DNA of 59,757 nt from Verrucomicrobiota bacterium. Its GTDB lineage: Bacteria; Verrucomicrobiota; Verrucomicrobiia; Opitutales; Opitutaceae. Under the pieces are notes generated by a model. That model was given only the letters and a program-made list of their open reading frames with translations, did not search any database and was not told the origin of the DNA. The stretch is from NCBI GenBank assembly GCA_028293545.1, contig JAQGOP010000060.1:1-59757 (forward strand), given 5' to 3'. The translations under genes were made by a program, and so were the position numbers. This document shows positions 19,082 through 27,898 of the stretch, piece by piece. The number at the start of each line of letters is the position of its first letter. The first letter of the stretch is position 1.

Positions 19082-20386
19082 ATGCACACAGTCACGCGGA
19101 TGCTCAAACGGATTCTCACCCTCGCGGCCGGCGTCGCGCTCGGCCTGGGGCTTTCCGTCGCGGCCGTGCGCGTGGCGATGGCTTGGGGATTTTTTCCGAA
19201 ACCGGAATTGGATCGCTCAACCTCCTATGTGCGCGAGGTGCTCCAGCTGGTGAACGAAAACTATGTCGACGCCAAAGCCGCGGGTTACGACAAGCTCGCG
19301 AAGTCCGCGATCCATGGCCTGGTCGAATCGCTCGACCCTCACTCGGAATTCCTGGAGTCCAAGGATTACAGCCTGCTCGAGGAGGAATTAAGCGGCGATT
19401 TCAGCGGCATCGGTGTCCAGGTTGAAATGCGCAAGGGCCGCGTCGTCGTCATCGCACCGATCGCGGGATCGCCCGGCGAACGTGCCGGGATCCAACGCGG
19501 GGATGAAATTACCAAGGTGGACGGCAGGGCGCTGGAAAAAGGCCTGGACATGGACGCCGTGATCGACCGGCTGCGCGGGAAGCCGCGGACCGAAGTGGCC
19601 GTCGGTTTCTACCGTCCGAGCACGAGCAAGAGTTTTGAGCTCAAGTTGAAGCGCGAGGTCATCAAGCAGCAGAGCGTGCGGCTCTCGCGCGTGCTTCCGG
19701 CGCACACCGGCTATATCCAGATCACGGAATTTTCCGACCACACGGGCGAAGAGTTCGTCAATGCGCTGAACGGATTGCTCAAGGAGGGAATCGACAGCCT
19801 CATCATCGACCTCCGTGGAAATCCCGGCGGCTTGCTTGATGCGGCGGTGGAAGTCGCGGAACCCTTTTTCAACAAAAACGAGATCATCGTCTACACGCAG
19901 GGTCGCAAACCGGAGGATCGCGAAGATTACCGCGCCGCGGCGGATGATGAACCGCTCAAGCTGCCGATCGTGGTGCTCATCAACGCCGGCAGCGCGAGCG
20001 CCGCGGAAGTCGTCACGGGCGCGCTGAAGGACACGGGACGCGCGGTGATCGTCGGCGAGCGCTCGTTTGGCAAGGGATCGGTCCAGTCGATTTTCAAATT
20101 GAAGAACGGCGAGGGCCTGCGCCTGACGACGGCGCGGTATTTCACGCCCGGCGGCGTCAGCATTCACGAGAAGGGAATCGCGCCGCAGGTGGAAGTGGTC
20201 ATGACCCCCGACGAGGACAGCAAGCTTCGCCTGCAGCGGTTGCGCGCCGATGTGACCGATCCGGCGGATTTCAAGGAGCGGTTTGGTTTCACGCCGATCG
20301 AGGACCGCCAGCTGCAGGTGGCGATCGATGTATTGAAGGGGATCAACCTGATTGATGCCGGCCGGCCCGAGTCAGTCACGCGCTAG
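19082..20386 (+). CDS. S41 family carboxy-terminal processing protease (CtpA-like)
   Basis: This ~434-residue protein has an N-terminal signal or anchor (LTLAAGVALGLGLSVAAV) and a PDZ domain (~residues 95-180: GIGVQVEM...AGIQRGDEITKVDGRAL). The S41 catalytic domain has the nucleophile Ser in NAGSASAAEVVTGAL and the general-base Lys in GERSFGKGSVQS. It cleaves C termini of periplasmic proteins, for example in envelope quality control. An ATG at 19100 is an alternative start. tsaD begins 3 bases after the stop. Confidence 0.92.
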   Translation: MHTVTRMLKRILTLAAGVALGLGLSVAAVRVAMAWGFFPKPELDRSTSYVREVLQLVNENYVDAKAAGYDKLAKSAIHGLVESLDPHSEFLESKDYSLLEEELSGDFSGIGVQVEMRKGRVVVIAPIAGSPGERAGIQRGDEITKVDGRALEKGLDMDAVIDRLRGKPRTEVAVGFYRPSTSKSFELKLKREVIKQQSVRLSRVLPAHTGYIQITEFSDHTGEEFVNALNGLLKEGIDSLIIDLRGNPGGLLDAAVEVAEPFFNKNEIIVYTQGRKPEDREDYRAAADDEPLKLPIVVLINAGSASAAEVVTGALKDTGRAVIVGERSFGKGSVQSIFKLKNGEGLRLTTARYFTPGGVSIHEKGIAPQVEVVMTPDEDSKLRLQRLRADVTDPADFKERFGFTPIEDRQLQVAIDVLKGINLIDAGRPESVTR

Positions 20387-20389
20387 GCC

Positions 20390-21424
20390 ATGATTTTGGC
20401 CTTGGAAAGTTCGTGCGACGAGACGGCGGTCGCAGTGTTCGCACCGGGCCGCGGGATAATCGGGGAGTGGATCCACAGCCAGATCGCACTGCATGGCCAG
20501 CATGGCGGCGTGGTGCCGGACCTCGCGACCCGCGAGCACCTGCGGCATTTCCCGGAATTGCTGGCGAGTGCGAAGAGCGTCGGCGCATTCGAGCACGTGA
20601 CGAAAATTGCGGTGACAAACGGCCCGGGCCTGGCGGCGTGCCTGGCCATCGGGGTCGCGACCGCGAAGTCGCTCGCGCAGGCGTGGCGCATCCCGCTGGT
20701 GGGCGTGAATCATCTTCGCGGCCACGTGTGGTCTCCGTTCATCAAACTGCACGCGGAGGCGCCGGCGGATTTCGACGCCCGGCTGGAAGCGTTGCTGCCG
20801 CATCTCGGGCTGATTGTATCGGGCGGCAACACGCTGTTGTTTGTCCTGGACGCGGCGCGAAAAGTTTCCGTGCTGTCCTCCACGCGCGACGACGCCGCGG
20901 GCGAGGCGCTCGACAAGGGCGCCAAGCTGCTCGGCCTGGGTTATCCCGGTGGGCCGCTGATCGAGAAACTGGCGGTGGGTGGAAAACCCGACGCGTTCGA
21001 TTTCCCGCGTGGAATTGGCCAGCGCGACGAGTTGGATTTCAGTTTCTCCGGCGTGAAGACGAGCCTGCGTTACCAGATCGAAAAAATGCGCCCTGAGGAA
21101 GTCGCCGCGCGGATGCCCGATTTATGTGCGAGCTATCAGCAGGCGGTGATCGATGCGTTGGCGCGAAAAACACGGGCCGCGCTGCGCCAGGGTGAAGGAC
21201 GTTTTCGGAGCGTGGGGCTGTCGGGTGGGGTGGCGAACAACGCCACGCTGCGCGCCGCGTTGGAAGCCGCCGCAGTCCGGGATAAAATTCCGCTGCTCGC
21301 CGCGCAGTCGCGTCACACGGGCGACAACGCCGGCATGATTGCCTTCGCCGCGTGGGCGGACCCAATAGGCGCGACGCAGGCGACGAACTGGGACCTCAGA
21401 GTCGAGCCGAGCGAAGGACTTTGA
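20390..21424 (+). CDS. tsaD: tRNA N6-threonylcarbamoyladenosine transferase TsaD
   Basis: This 344-residue ASKHA-fold protein has the TsaD signatures. It starts MILALESSCDETAVAV, contains HGGVVPDLATREHL, and has the metal-binding H-x-x-x-H in GVNHLRGHVWSP. It also has LGYPGGPLIEKLA and LSGGVANNATLR, with HTGDNAGMIA near the end. With TsaB and TsaE it transfers threonylcarbamoyl to A37 of ANN-decoding tRNAs, an essential modification. It is probably co-transcribed with the upstream protease. Confidence 0.96.
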   Translation: MILALESSCDETAVAVFAPGRGIIGEWIHSQIALHGQHGGVVPDLATREHLRHFPELLASAKSVGAFEHVTKIAVTNGPGLAACLAIGVATAKSLAQAWRIPLVGVNHLRGHVWSPFIKLHAEAPADFDARLEALLPHLGLIVSGGNTLLFVLDAARKVSVLSSTRDDAAGEALDKGAKLLGLGYPGGPLIEKLAVGGKPDAFDFPRGIGQRDELDFSFSGVKTSLRYQIEKMRPEEVAARMPDLCASYQQAVIDALARKTRAALRQGEGRFRSVGLSGGVANNATLRAALEAAAVRDKIPLLAAQSRHTGDNAGMIAFAAWADPIGATQATNWDLRVEPSEGL

Positions 21425-21450
21425 GAATTGCGGATTGAAAGACCGGAAAT

Positions 21451-21539
21451 GTAGCGCAGGCATCCTGCCTGCTTCGCTCCGTCGGCGATTCGCGCCTCCA
21501 ACGCTCCCATCCCCGGAGCAGGCGAGCCGCCTGCGCTAC
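21451..21539. repeat. REP-like inverted pair between tsaD and rpoN
   Basis: Two related palindromic arms face each other: GTAGCGCAGGC..CTGCCTGC at 21451 and GCAGGCGAGCCGCCTGCGC ending at 21539, with ~45 bases between. The arrangement matches the pair at 59675-59752. It lies between two convergent genes and may also help to end transcription. Confidence 0.65.
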
Positions 21540-21558
21540 TTTTCCAGACCAATCCGAA

Positions 21559-23034
21559 TTACTTATAGTCCCTGCGGAGATTGCTCGGGAGGATCCCGAG
21601 CTCCTCGCGGTACTTTGCGACGGTGCGGCGGGCGAGCTTGAGGCCTTTTTCCTGTAACTTGACCACGAGCTCCTGGTCGCTGAGCGGGGCGGTCTTGTCT
21701 TCGATGCCGACGAGATCGGCGAGCATCTCTTTGACGCTCGTGTTCGAGACCGAAGCACCGCTGTCGTTCTGATAACCAGTCGTGAAGAAAAATTTGAAGT
21801 CAAAGATGCCGTGCGGCGTCTTCATGTACTTGTTCGCGATCGCGCGACTGACCGTCGTCTCGTGCACGCCCACGATGTCGGCGATCTGGGTCATCGTCAG
21901 CGGCTGCAGGTGAGCCACGCCCTTTTCAAAAAACGGGGTCTGCGCCTTGATGATCTCACGCGTGATCCGCTCGATCGTCCGCTGGCGCTGCTCGATCGAA
22001 TCGATCAGGAATTTTCCCGAGCGCATCCGCTCGCTGAGGTAATCCTTTTCCTCCTTGGACAAGGTTCCCTTGGCGATGAGCTCGCGGTAGGTGCTCGAGA
22101 TGCGAAGGCGGGGGATGTAATCGCTGTTGAGGTGGATCTTCCACTCATCCCCGTCCTTCTCGACGATCACGTCGGGCACGACGACGCGGTTGTTGTCCTC
22201 CGCAAAACGGCGGCCCGGCGCGGGATCGAGCTTCCCGACTTCCTCGATCGCCGCCTGCACGTCATCCGCCGGCGCCCCGAGCTTTCGCGCGAGTTCGGGA
22301 ATCCGGCGGCGCGACAAAAGTTCGAACTGATCGCGCAACATGCGCGCCGCGAGCGAATCGCTCCGTCCCTTGGTCTTGAGCTGCGCGAGCAGGCACTCCG
22401 CGAGCGTCTGGCTGCCGATGCCGGGAGGGTCGAAACTCTGGAGCAGCTTGAGCGCCTCGAGCACCACCTCGTACGGCAAGGCGGTTTGGAGCGCGATGTC
22501 GGCGGGCGACTGCGCGAGATAGCCGCGGTCGTCGAGGCTTCCCACCAAGTGCTGCAGGGCTTCGAGCAGCGGCAGCGGCAAATCGTCGAGCGCGACCTGC
22601 TGCATCAGGTGTTCCTGGAGCGAGGTTTCGCTGACGAGGGAATCGAAAAAATGCTGGCGCTTCTCCGCGTCCTCCGCCGTGTGGGGCTGGGCGCCGCCGG
22701 CGCTCGACATGTGGTCGCGCCAGTCCTGGTCCATCTTGCCGAGGATTTCGAACTGCTTGTTGAAATCCATCTCCTCGTGACGCGCGCTGTCGTCCGACGC
22801 GGTGGTCGTGTTGCCTTCCTGCTCGGAACTCGAGGCGTTGAGCCGATCGAGGCTCTCGCCGTCCATCGGCTGCTCTTCCAGGGTGGGATTCGACTGCAGT
22901 TCCTCCTGGATGACAGAACGGAGATCCAGCGCGGCGACCTGCAGGATCTTCAGCGAATGCCGAAGCTGCGGCGCAAGAACTAGGGATTGGGTCTGCCGCT
23001 GGCGAAGGTCGTGGCTAAATCCGGGACCGCTCAT
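21559..23034 (-). CDS. rpoN: RNA polymerase sigma-54 factor
   Basis: This 491-residue protein has the three regions of sigma-54. The Gln/Leu-rich activator-contact region I is LRQRQTQSLVLAPQLRHSL. An acidic region II (~45-130) follows, then the core-binding and DNA-binding region III with helix-turn-helix TQIADIVGVHETTVSRAI. The RpoN box is ARRTVAKYREELGI near the end. It directs transcription from -24/-12 promoters that need AAA+ activators. No such activator lies in this window. The start is 24 bases from the end of the Ser/Thr kinase gene on the same strand. Confidence 0.96.
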   Translation of the reverse strand: MSGPGFSHDLRQRQTQSLVLAPQLRHSLKILQVAALDLRSVIQEELQSNPTLEEQPMDGESLDRLNASSSEQEGNTTTASDDSARHEEMDFNKQFEILGKMDQDWRDHMSSAGGAQPHTAEDAEKRQHFFDSLVSETSLQEHLMQQVALDDLPLPLLEALQHLVGSLDDRGYLAQSPADIALQTALPYEVVLEALKLLQSFDPPGIGSQTLAECLLAQLKTKGRSDSLAARMLRDQFELLSRRRIPELARKLGAPADDVQAAIEEVGKLDPAPGRRFAEDNNRVVVPDVIVEKDGDEWKIHLNSDYIPRLRISSTYRELIAKGTLSKEEKDYLSERMRSGKFLIDSIEQRQRTIERITREIIKAQTPFFEKGVAHLQPLTMTQIADIVGVHETTVSRAIANKYMKTPHGIFDFKFFFTTGYQNDSGASVSNTSVKEMLADLVGIEDKTAPLSDQELVVKLQEKGLKLARRTVAKYREELGILPSNLRRDYK

Positions 23035-23058
23035 GAGCTAAGTAAAGGCTGGCGGTTC

Positions 23059-24045
23059 TCATGGTTTCGGGGGATGCGGGGGTCGGGAAGACAGCGAGGT
23101 GCCGCCCGGTTCGTTGATGCCGAAGACTTCCTTGATGTAGACGCCGAGCTTTTCGTTCGTGGGGCCGTAACGGTCGCTGTAGAGGTACATCTCGAGTTCG
23201 GTCAGCATCTCGAATGCGGACTGGTAACGGTGGTCGCGATCGCGGATCAGCGCCTTCTGGAGGATGCCCTCGAGTTTCGGATCGATGTCGTGGCGCAATT
23301 TCGAGAATTGCGGGATCGGCATCCCAAGGATGTTGCGGCGGGACTGGGCGCGATCGATGGCGCGGAAAAGATTTTTCCCGAGGAGCAGCTCGGTGAGCAC
23401 GATGCCGAGGGGGAAAAGGTCGGCGCGGGCGTCGGTCACGGCGTAGTTCGCCTGTTCCGGCGAAAGGTACTCATCCTTGCCCGCGATGACCTTGCCTTCC
23501 TCGTTGTACATGAGGTCAAGGGCCTTCGCGATGCCGAAGTCGGTGAGCTTCACGTCGCCCTCGTAGGCCAGGAGCACGTTCTTGGGGCCGATGTCGCGGT
23601 GGACAATGTTCAGGTGACGCCCGTCGCGGTCGCATTTCTGATGCGCGTACGCCAGGCCGCGCGCGATGCGCGAGACGATGAACGCGGCGAGGTCCAACGG
23701 GATCGGTTTGCCGAGCGCGCGGTGTTTCTCGATGAAAACCTCGAGGTTCACGCCGCGGACGAATTCCATCACCATGAAGTACTGCCCGCCGATCTGGCCG
23801 AGGTGGTAGGTCTGGACGATGTTCGTGTGGATGAGGTCGGCCACCAGGCGGGCCTCGCCGATGAAATTTTTCTGGAATTCCTCAATGGCTGAGAACTCCT
23901 CGCGGATGAGCTTAACGGCCACGACCTTCTTGAAATTACCGGCGCCCAGCTGGACTGCTTCGTACACCACGCCCATGCCGCCCTCGGCAACTTTGCGGGT
24001 CATTTCATAGTGAATCTCGTTGAAAATGTGTTTGATGGACGCCAC
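23059..24045 (-). CDS. Soluble Hanks-type serine/threonine protein kinase
   Basis: This 328-residue protein is nearly all kinase domain. The glycine loop is [12 protein letters not shown], the ATP-binding Lys is in [13 protein letters not shown], the catalytic loop is [13 protein letters not shown], the metal-binding DFG is in [11 protein letters not shown], and the activation-segment end is [10 protein letters not shown]. There is no transmembrane segment, PASTA or other sensor domain. It lies just upstream of rpoN on the same strand, so a link to regulation of the sigma-54 regulon is possible but unproven. Confidence 0.92.
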   Translation of the reverse strand: MASIKHIFNEIHYEMTRKVAEGGMGVVYEAVQLGAGNFKKVVAVKLIREEFSAIEEFQKNFIGEARLVADLIHTNIVQTYHLGQIGGQYFMVMEFVRGVNLEVFIEKHRALGKPIPLDLAAFIVSRIARGLAYAHQKCDRDGRHLNIVHRDIGPKNVLLAYEGDVKLTDFGIAKALDLMYNEEGKVIAGKDEYLSPEQANYAVTDARADLFPLGIVLTELLLGKNLFRAIDRAQSRRNILGMPIPQFSKLRHDIDPKLEGILQKALIRDRDHRYQSAFEMLTELEMYLYSDRYGPTNEKLGVYIKEVFGINEPGGTSLSSRPPHPPKP

Positions 24046-24158
24046 GACGCGTGAGGAAAGGGGGCGCTGGGGGCGCTTGCAAGTGTTCAGTCGGGTTTAG
24101 GCGCGAAATCTGCTGTGGGGAAATTTGACAGCGCGCGTCGCGCACCTACGGTCCGCGC

Positions 24159-24476
24159 ATGATCACCCTGACTTCACGAGCGGCAGATCGCGTGCGTGCC
24201 ATGCAATCCGACGTCGCGGGCCCGTCGAAACGCCTGCGCGTTTTCGTCGAATCCGGCGGATGCTCCGGTTTTCAATACGGGATGTCCTTCGACGAGCGCA
24301 AAGAGGGCGACACCGAGCTGAAGAGCGAAGGCGTGGATTTCTACATCGACGCCACGAGCCTCGCGTACCTGAGCGGCTCGAACATCGATTTCGACGACGG
24401 CCTCCACGGCAAGGGTTTCGAGATCAAGAACCCCAACGCCCAGAGCACCTGCGGCTGCGGCAAGTCCTTCAACTGA
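24159..24476 (+). CDS. A-type iron-sulfur carrier protein (IscA/ErpA/HesB family)
   Basis: This 105-residue protein has the family's three conserved cysteines: one in VESGGCSGFQYG and two in the C-terminal CGCGKSF. The segment GVDFYIDATSLAYLSGSNIDFDD is also typical. It carries Fe-S clusters or iron to target proteins. No isc or suf genes are adjacent, so the sub-type (IscA, SufA, ErpA) cannot be fixed. No clear Shine-Dalgarno precedes the ATG. It is convergent with the methyltransferase gene. Confidence 0.93.
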   Translation: MITLTSRAADRVRAMQSDVAGPSKRLRVFVESGGCSGFQYGMSFDERKEGDTELKSEGVDFYIDATSLAYLSGSNIDFDDGLHGKGFEIKNPNAQSTCGCGKSFN

Positions 24477-24490
24477 TCCCCGCCTTCGCT

Positions 24491-25192
24491 TCAGCGCGCG
24501 GCTTCGTGCAACGCGACGCTGCAGAAGGTCAGGGCGGTCGAAGTCACGTTGGAGAAACCCGCGGCGCGGATTTCCTCCGCCAGCTGCGAACGCGTCGGAA
24601 ATTTTTCGATCGATTCGTTGAGGTAAATGTAGGCGGAGCGATCACCCGTCACCACGCCCGCGATCCGCGGCAGGATCTTGCGGAGGTAGAAAAAGTAGAA
24701 GGGCTTGAGCCACCGGTTGGGCTGCGAAAATTCCAGGACGAAAAGATGGCCCCCGGGCCGCAACACCCGTCGCATTTCGGAAAGAGCCTGAGGGCGATCA
24801 GCCATGTTGCGCAGACCGAAGGAAATCGTGACGGCGTCGAAGCCTTCGTTGGGCAATGGCAGGGCCAGTCCATCGCCTTTGCGGAAAGTGACTTTATGCT
24901 GGAGCGCAGGAGGGAGAGAGGCGCGCTTGAGATTGGCCTCGTCAAGCATCGGTTCGCAAAAATCCATGCCGAGAATCCCGGTTCCTGCTGGCAGCCCCCG
25001 GCTTAACGCGAAGGCGACGTCGCCGCTGCCGGTCGCCAAGTCTAGGACATTGCGCGGCGAATACCGACTAACGGCCGCCACCAACCGCTTGCGCCAGACG
25101 ATGTCCATTCCCCCGCTCAAGAGGTGATTAGCGAGGTCATAGCGGCGCGCGATGCGGCCGAACATGGAGTTAACTGCGACGGGATCGGGCAT
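24491..25192 (-). CDS. ubiE: UbiE/MenG-family quinone methyltransferase
   Basis: This 233-residue class I SAM methyltransferase begins MPDPVAVNSMFGRIARRYD and has LLSGGMDIVWRKRL, the SAM motif VLDLATGSGDVAFAL, and ISFGLRNMADRPQAL, all characteristic of UbiE/MenG. It C-methylates demethylmenaquinone and/or the ubiquinone precursor; menaquinone is more likely in Verrucomicrobiota. The frame is open for 18 more residues upstream, but the conserved N terminus fits the ATG at 25192. Confidence 0.92.
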   Translation of the reverse strand: MPDPVAVNSMFGRIARRYDLANHLLSGGMDIVWRKRLVAAVSRYSPRNVLDLATGSGDVAFALSRGLPAGTGILGMDFCEPMLDEANLKRASLPPALQHKVTFRKGDGLALPLPNEGFDAVTISFGLRNMADRPQALSEMRRVLRPGGHLFVLEFSQPNRWLKPFYFFYLRKILPRIAGVVTGDRSAYIYLNESIEKFPTRSQLAEEIRAAGFSNVTSTALTFCSVALHEAAR

Positions 25193-25237
25193 TGAAAGTG
25201 GCTTTAGAGAGACGAATAACAAACCACGCCATAGTAG

Positions 25238-25265
25238 TTGACGCAATTCAACATCTGGGAATAGT
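25238..25265 (+). promoter_or_regulatory. Probable sigma-70 promoter of the HU/IHF gene
   Basis: TTGACG at 25238-25243 and AATAGT at 25260-25265 are separated by 16 bases and lie ~47 bases before the ATG at 25312. A GAAAGGAAAAA ribosome-binding site follows. The match to consensus is moderate (5/6 and 4/6). Confidence 0.45.
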
Positions 25266-25311
25266 TTAGGCGTGTCTGGAAGAGGCTTTTACGAAAGAAA
25301 GGAAAAATCTC

Positions 25312-25650
25312 ATGTCCACTAATCTCACCAAACGAGAGATCGTTCTGGAAATCTACAAGAAGACCAGTTTCCCCCAAAAGCAGGTTGTGGAAACCGTTCA
25401 GCTGACGCTCGACATCATCCAAAAGGCGCTAGCCGACGGTCGAAACGTTGAGCTTCGCAATTTCGGGGTGCTGGAGGTGCAGGTCCGCAAGGCCCGCATT
25501 GGGCGCAATCCCAACAAGCCGGAAGCCGAGGTCGTTATCCCCCAACGCGCCGTGGTGAAGTTCAAGTCCGGCAAGATCCTCAAACAGCAGCTCAAGAAAC
25601 TCGACTTGGCGAAGCTGCAAACGGGACAAACGGGGCAGCCAGGACCATAA
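25312..25650 (+). CDS. HU/IHF-family DNA-binding protein
   Basis: This 112-residue basic protein has the HU/IHF fold. N-terminal helices (TKREIVLEIYKKTSFPQKQV) are followed by VELRNFGVLEVQVRKARIGRNP, which forms the beta-arm base with the conserved proline-containing tip. A Lys-rich end and a ~20-residue Gln/Gly tail extend past the usual ~90-95 residues. It bends DNA and organises the nucleoid. A Shine-Dalgarno (AAAGGA) lies 6-11 bases before the ATG, and a terminator follows. Whether it is HU or IHF-like cannot be decided. Confidence 0.92.
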   Translation: MSTNLTKREIVLEIYKKTSFPQKQVVETVQLTLDIIQKALADGRNVELRNFGVLEVQVRKARIGRNPNKPEAEVVIPQRAVVKFKSGKILKQQLKKLDLAKLQTGQTGQPGP

Positions 25651-25675
25651 GCGTCGCATTCCGTGGTAATTTCGA

Positions 25676-25703
25676 GGCCGGGCCCTGCGCCCGGTCTTTT
25701 TTT
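25676..25703 (+). terminator. Rho-independent terminator of the HU/IHF gene
   Basis: An 8-bp GC-rich stem (25676-25683 with 25689-25696, one G-U pair) has a 5-base loop and is followed by seven T. It lies 26 bases after the stop codon. Confidence 0.85.
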
Positions 25704-25757
25704 GTGCCCGAAAATTAGCATCGCGCTGTCTTGGGCCGGTTCACCATTTTTGGGCCA

Positions 25758-27065
25758 ATGGCCACGTTTCAGTCCCTTCCCGGCTTCCGCGACTTCTATC
25801 CCGACGATTTGGCGCGCCGGAAACACATTTTCGACCTCTGGCGGCGCACCGCCCACACGTTTGGTTTCGCGGAATACGATGCCCCGGTCCTTGAGCCGCT
25901 CGAGCTCTACAAGGCGAAATCGGGCGACGAAATTGAGACGCAGCTTTTCAGCTTCACCGACAAAGGCGGGCGCGAAGTCGCCCTGCGGCCGGAAATGACC
26001 CCGAGCGTTTGCCGGTTGGTCGGCGCCAAGGCCAATGCGCTGAAGCGCCCGATCAAGTGGTTCAGCATCGCCGAATTTTATCGCTACGAGCGCATGCAGA
26101 AGGGTCGCGGTCGCTGCTTTTCCCAGTTCAACGCCGACATCTTCGGCGAGCCGGGCCCTGAGGCGGAGATCGAGCTCATCGCGATGCTCACGCAGTGCCT
26201 CGCGAGTTTCGGGCTCACCGAGGAGGATTTCTATGTCCGTCTGAGCGACCGCAACCTCTGGTTCTATTACCTCGAGGCCCTGGGGCTCGATGACGCGCGG
26301 GTCCGCGGGATGCTGGGCGCGATCGATCGGTTTGAGAAATACGGGGACGATGCCTTCAAAGGGTACGTCGAGCAGTTCGGCCCGCTCGACGACGTCCTGA
26401 AAACGAAAGTCGTGGAATTCCTCCGGATCAAATCGCTGGACGCGCTGGAGCAGACTCTCGGCGCGATGGGTCACGAAAAAATCACCGCACGTCTCGCCGA
26501 CTGGAAGAAACTGCTCGGCGGACTCGAGGCGATGGGCTTGTCGCGTTTCATCGCGGTTGACCTCGGCGTCGTCCGCGGCCTCGCGTATTACACCGGTTTT
26601 GTCTTCGAAGCCTTCGATCGCAAAGGCGAACTCCGCGCCCTCGCGGGTGGCGGGCGCTACGACGACCTCGTCGAGAAACTGGGCGGTCCGGCTTTGCCCG
26701 CCGTGGGTTTTGCGATCGGCGACATGACATTCGCGCTGCTGCTCGAACAGCGCGGGCTGATGCCGAATTTCGTGCAGGCTCCCGACATATATTGCGTGAT
26801 CGGCGGGGAAAATGGGCGCCGCGCAGCGTTTGGCGACATCCACGCCTTGCGCGCAATGGGCCGCCGCGTCGATTACCCGATGAAGGACGTGGCGTTTGGA
26901 AAACAATTCAAACTTGCGGCCGATTCGGGGGCGAAACTCGCGCTGATCTACGGCGACGACGAAGTGGCGAAGGGCGTCGTGAAGATCCGCGATCTCACGG
27001 ATCGCACCGAACGCGAAGTCCCGAGCGCGCAGACGATCGCGATGGTCAGGGATTATTTCAGCTGA
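25758..27065 (+). CDS. hisS: Histidine--tRNA ligase
   Basis: This 435-residue class II synthetase has motif 1 near the N terminus (LPGFRDFYPDDLARR) and motif 2 FYRYERMQKGRGRCFSQFNADIFG. The histidine-specific segment is GLAYYTGFVFEAF, and motif 3 region is AGGGRYDDLV...VGFAIGDMTF. A C-terminal anticodon-binding domain (~340-435) ends VPSAQTIAMVRDYF. The ATG at 25758 is chosen over an in-frame codon at 25731 because it gives the family N terminus. HisZ, the shorter paralogue, usually lacks the anticodon domain, so HisS is preferred. Confidence 0.94.
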   Translation: MATFQSLPGFRDFYPDDLARRKHIFDLWRRTAHTFGFAEYDAPVLEPLELYKAKSGDEIETQLFSFTDKGGREVALRPEMTPSVCRLVGAKANALKRPIKWFSIAEFYRYERMQKGRGRCFSQFNADIFGEPGPEAEIELIAMLTQCLASFGLTEEDFYVRLSDRNLWFYYLEALGLDDARVRGMLGAIDRFEKYGDDAFKGYVEQFGPLDDVLKTKVVEFLRIKSLDALEQTLGAMGHEKITARLADWKKLLGGLEAMGLSRFIAVDLGVVRGLAYYTGFVFEAFDRKGELRALAGGGRYDDLVEKLGGPALPAVGFAIGDMTFALLLEQRGLMPNFVQAPDIYCVIGGENGRRAAFGDIHALRAMGRRVDYPMKDVAFGKQFKLAADSGAKLALIYGDDEVAKGVVKIRDLTDRTEREVPSAQTIAMVRDYFS

Positions 27066-27090
27066 GACGACGTCATGTCGTGCGCATCGC

Positions 27091-27480
27091 GCAAGGTGGA
27101 GCGACTTCTCCGCAAGGCGCTGTTGGGCTCCGGCTGGTGTTTAAATGCGGACGGAGCCGAACAACGCGTTAGGGACAACGCGTTCCACCCGCGGCTGGGC
27201 GCCGCGTTTTTCTGACTCGGCGACGGAGTCGCAAGGTGGAGCGACTTCTCCGCAAGGCGCTGTTGAGCTCCGGCTGGTGTTTAAATGCGGATGGAGTCGA
27301 ACAACGCGTTAGGGACAACGCGTTCCACCCGCGGCTGGGCGCCGCGTTTTTCTGACTTGGCGACGGAGTCGCAGGGTGGAGCGACTTCTCCGCAAGGCGC
27401 TGTTGGGCTCCGTCTACGTTGAAATGCGGACGGAGCGGCTCAACGCGTTAGGGACAACGCGTTCCACCCGCGCCGACCGT
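27091..27480. repeat. 140-bp tandem repeat, about 2.8 units
   Basis: Units start at 27091, 27231 and 27371, exactly 140 bases apart, and are ~95% alike where compared by eye. Each begins GGTGGAGCGACTTCTCCGC and contains GGACGGAG and AACGCGTTAGGGACAACGCG. Each unit then has CGTTCCACC, which pairs with the opening GGTGGAGCG, and ends with GACGGAGTCGC. The third unit stops short at the end of cdd. Related single copies lie at 38653-38750 and, inverted, at 47939-47985. The 417-base gap between hisS and cdd holds nothing else. Confidence 0.85.
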
Positions 27481-27482
27481 CG

Positions 27483-27896
27483 CTATTTCAGATTACCCGG
27501 GCCAAACGCGTCTGGCAAAAGACGATCGAGCGTCGTCTCCGTTCGTTCGCTTCCGTCGCAGACGCTGATCACCAGCGCCGTCGGTCCAAACTCGTTGATC
27601 ACCTGCCGGCACGCCCCGCAGGGCAAAGTGACACCCGGTGTCGGAGTGTAGACGGCCACCGCTTCAACCACGCGCTCGCCCGCCGCGACCGCCGAAAAAA
27701 TCGCGGTGCGCTCCGCGCAGTTGCACAGGCCGTAGGACGCATTCTCGACATTCGTGCCGGTGTAGATTTTCCCGGAGCCGGCGAGGATCGCCGCGCCGAC
27801 GCGAAACTTCGAGTAAGGCGAATACGATTTTTTCGCGGCATCGCGCGCGGCCTTTTCCAGCTTCCGGCAGAGTGGGGCGGTGAGGGTTTTGGCCAT
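27483..27896 (-). CDS. cdd: Cytidine deaminase
   Basis: This 137-residue zinc enzyme has SYSPYSKFRVGAA near the N terminus. The catalytic Cys-Ala-Glu is in NCAERTAIFSA and the other zinc cysteines are in LPCGACRQVINEF. It is the short, tetrameric type of cytidine deaminase and salvages cytidine and deoxycytidine. Its start is 2 bases from the stop of kbl on the same strand, so it probably ends the tdh-kbl transcript. Tandem repeats abut its 3' end. Confidence 0.94.
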   Translation of the reverse strand: MAKTLTAPLCRKLEKAARDAAKKSYSPYSKFRVGAAILAGSGKIYTGTNVENASYGLCNCAERTAIFSAVAAGERVVEAVAVYTPTPGVTLPCGACRQVINEFGPTALVISVCDGSERTETTLDRLLPDAFGPGNLK

Positions 27897-27898
27897 GA

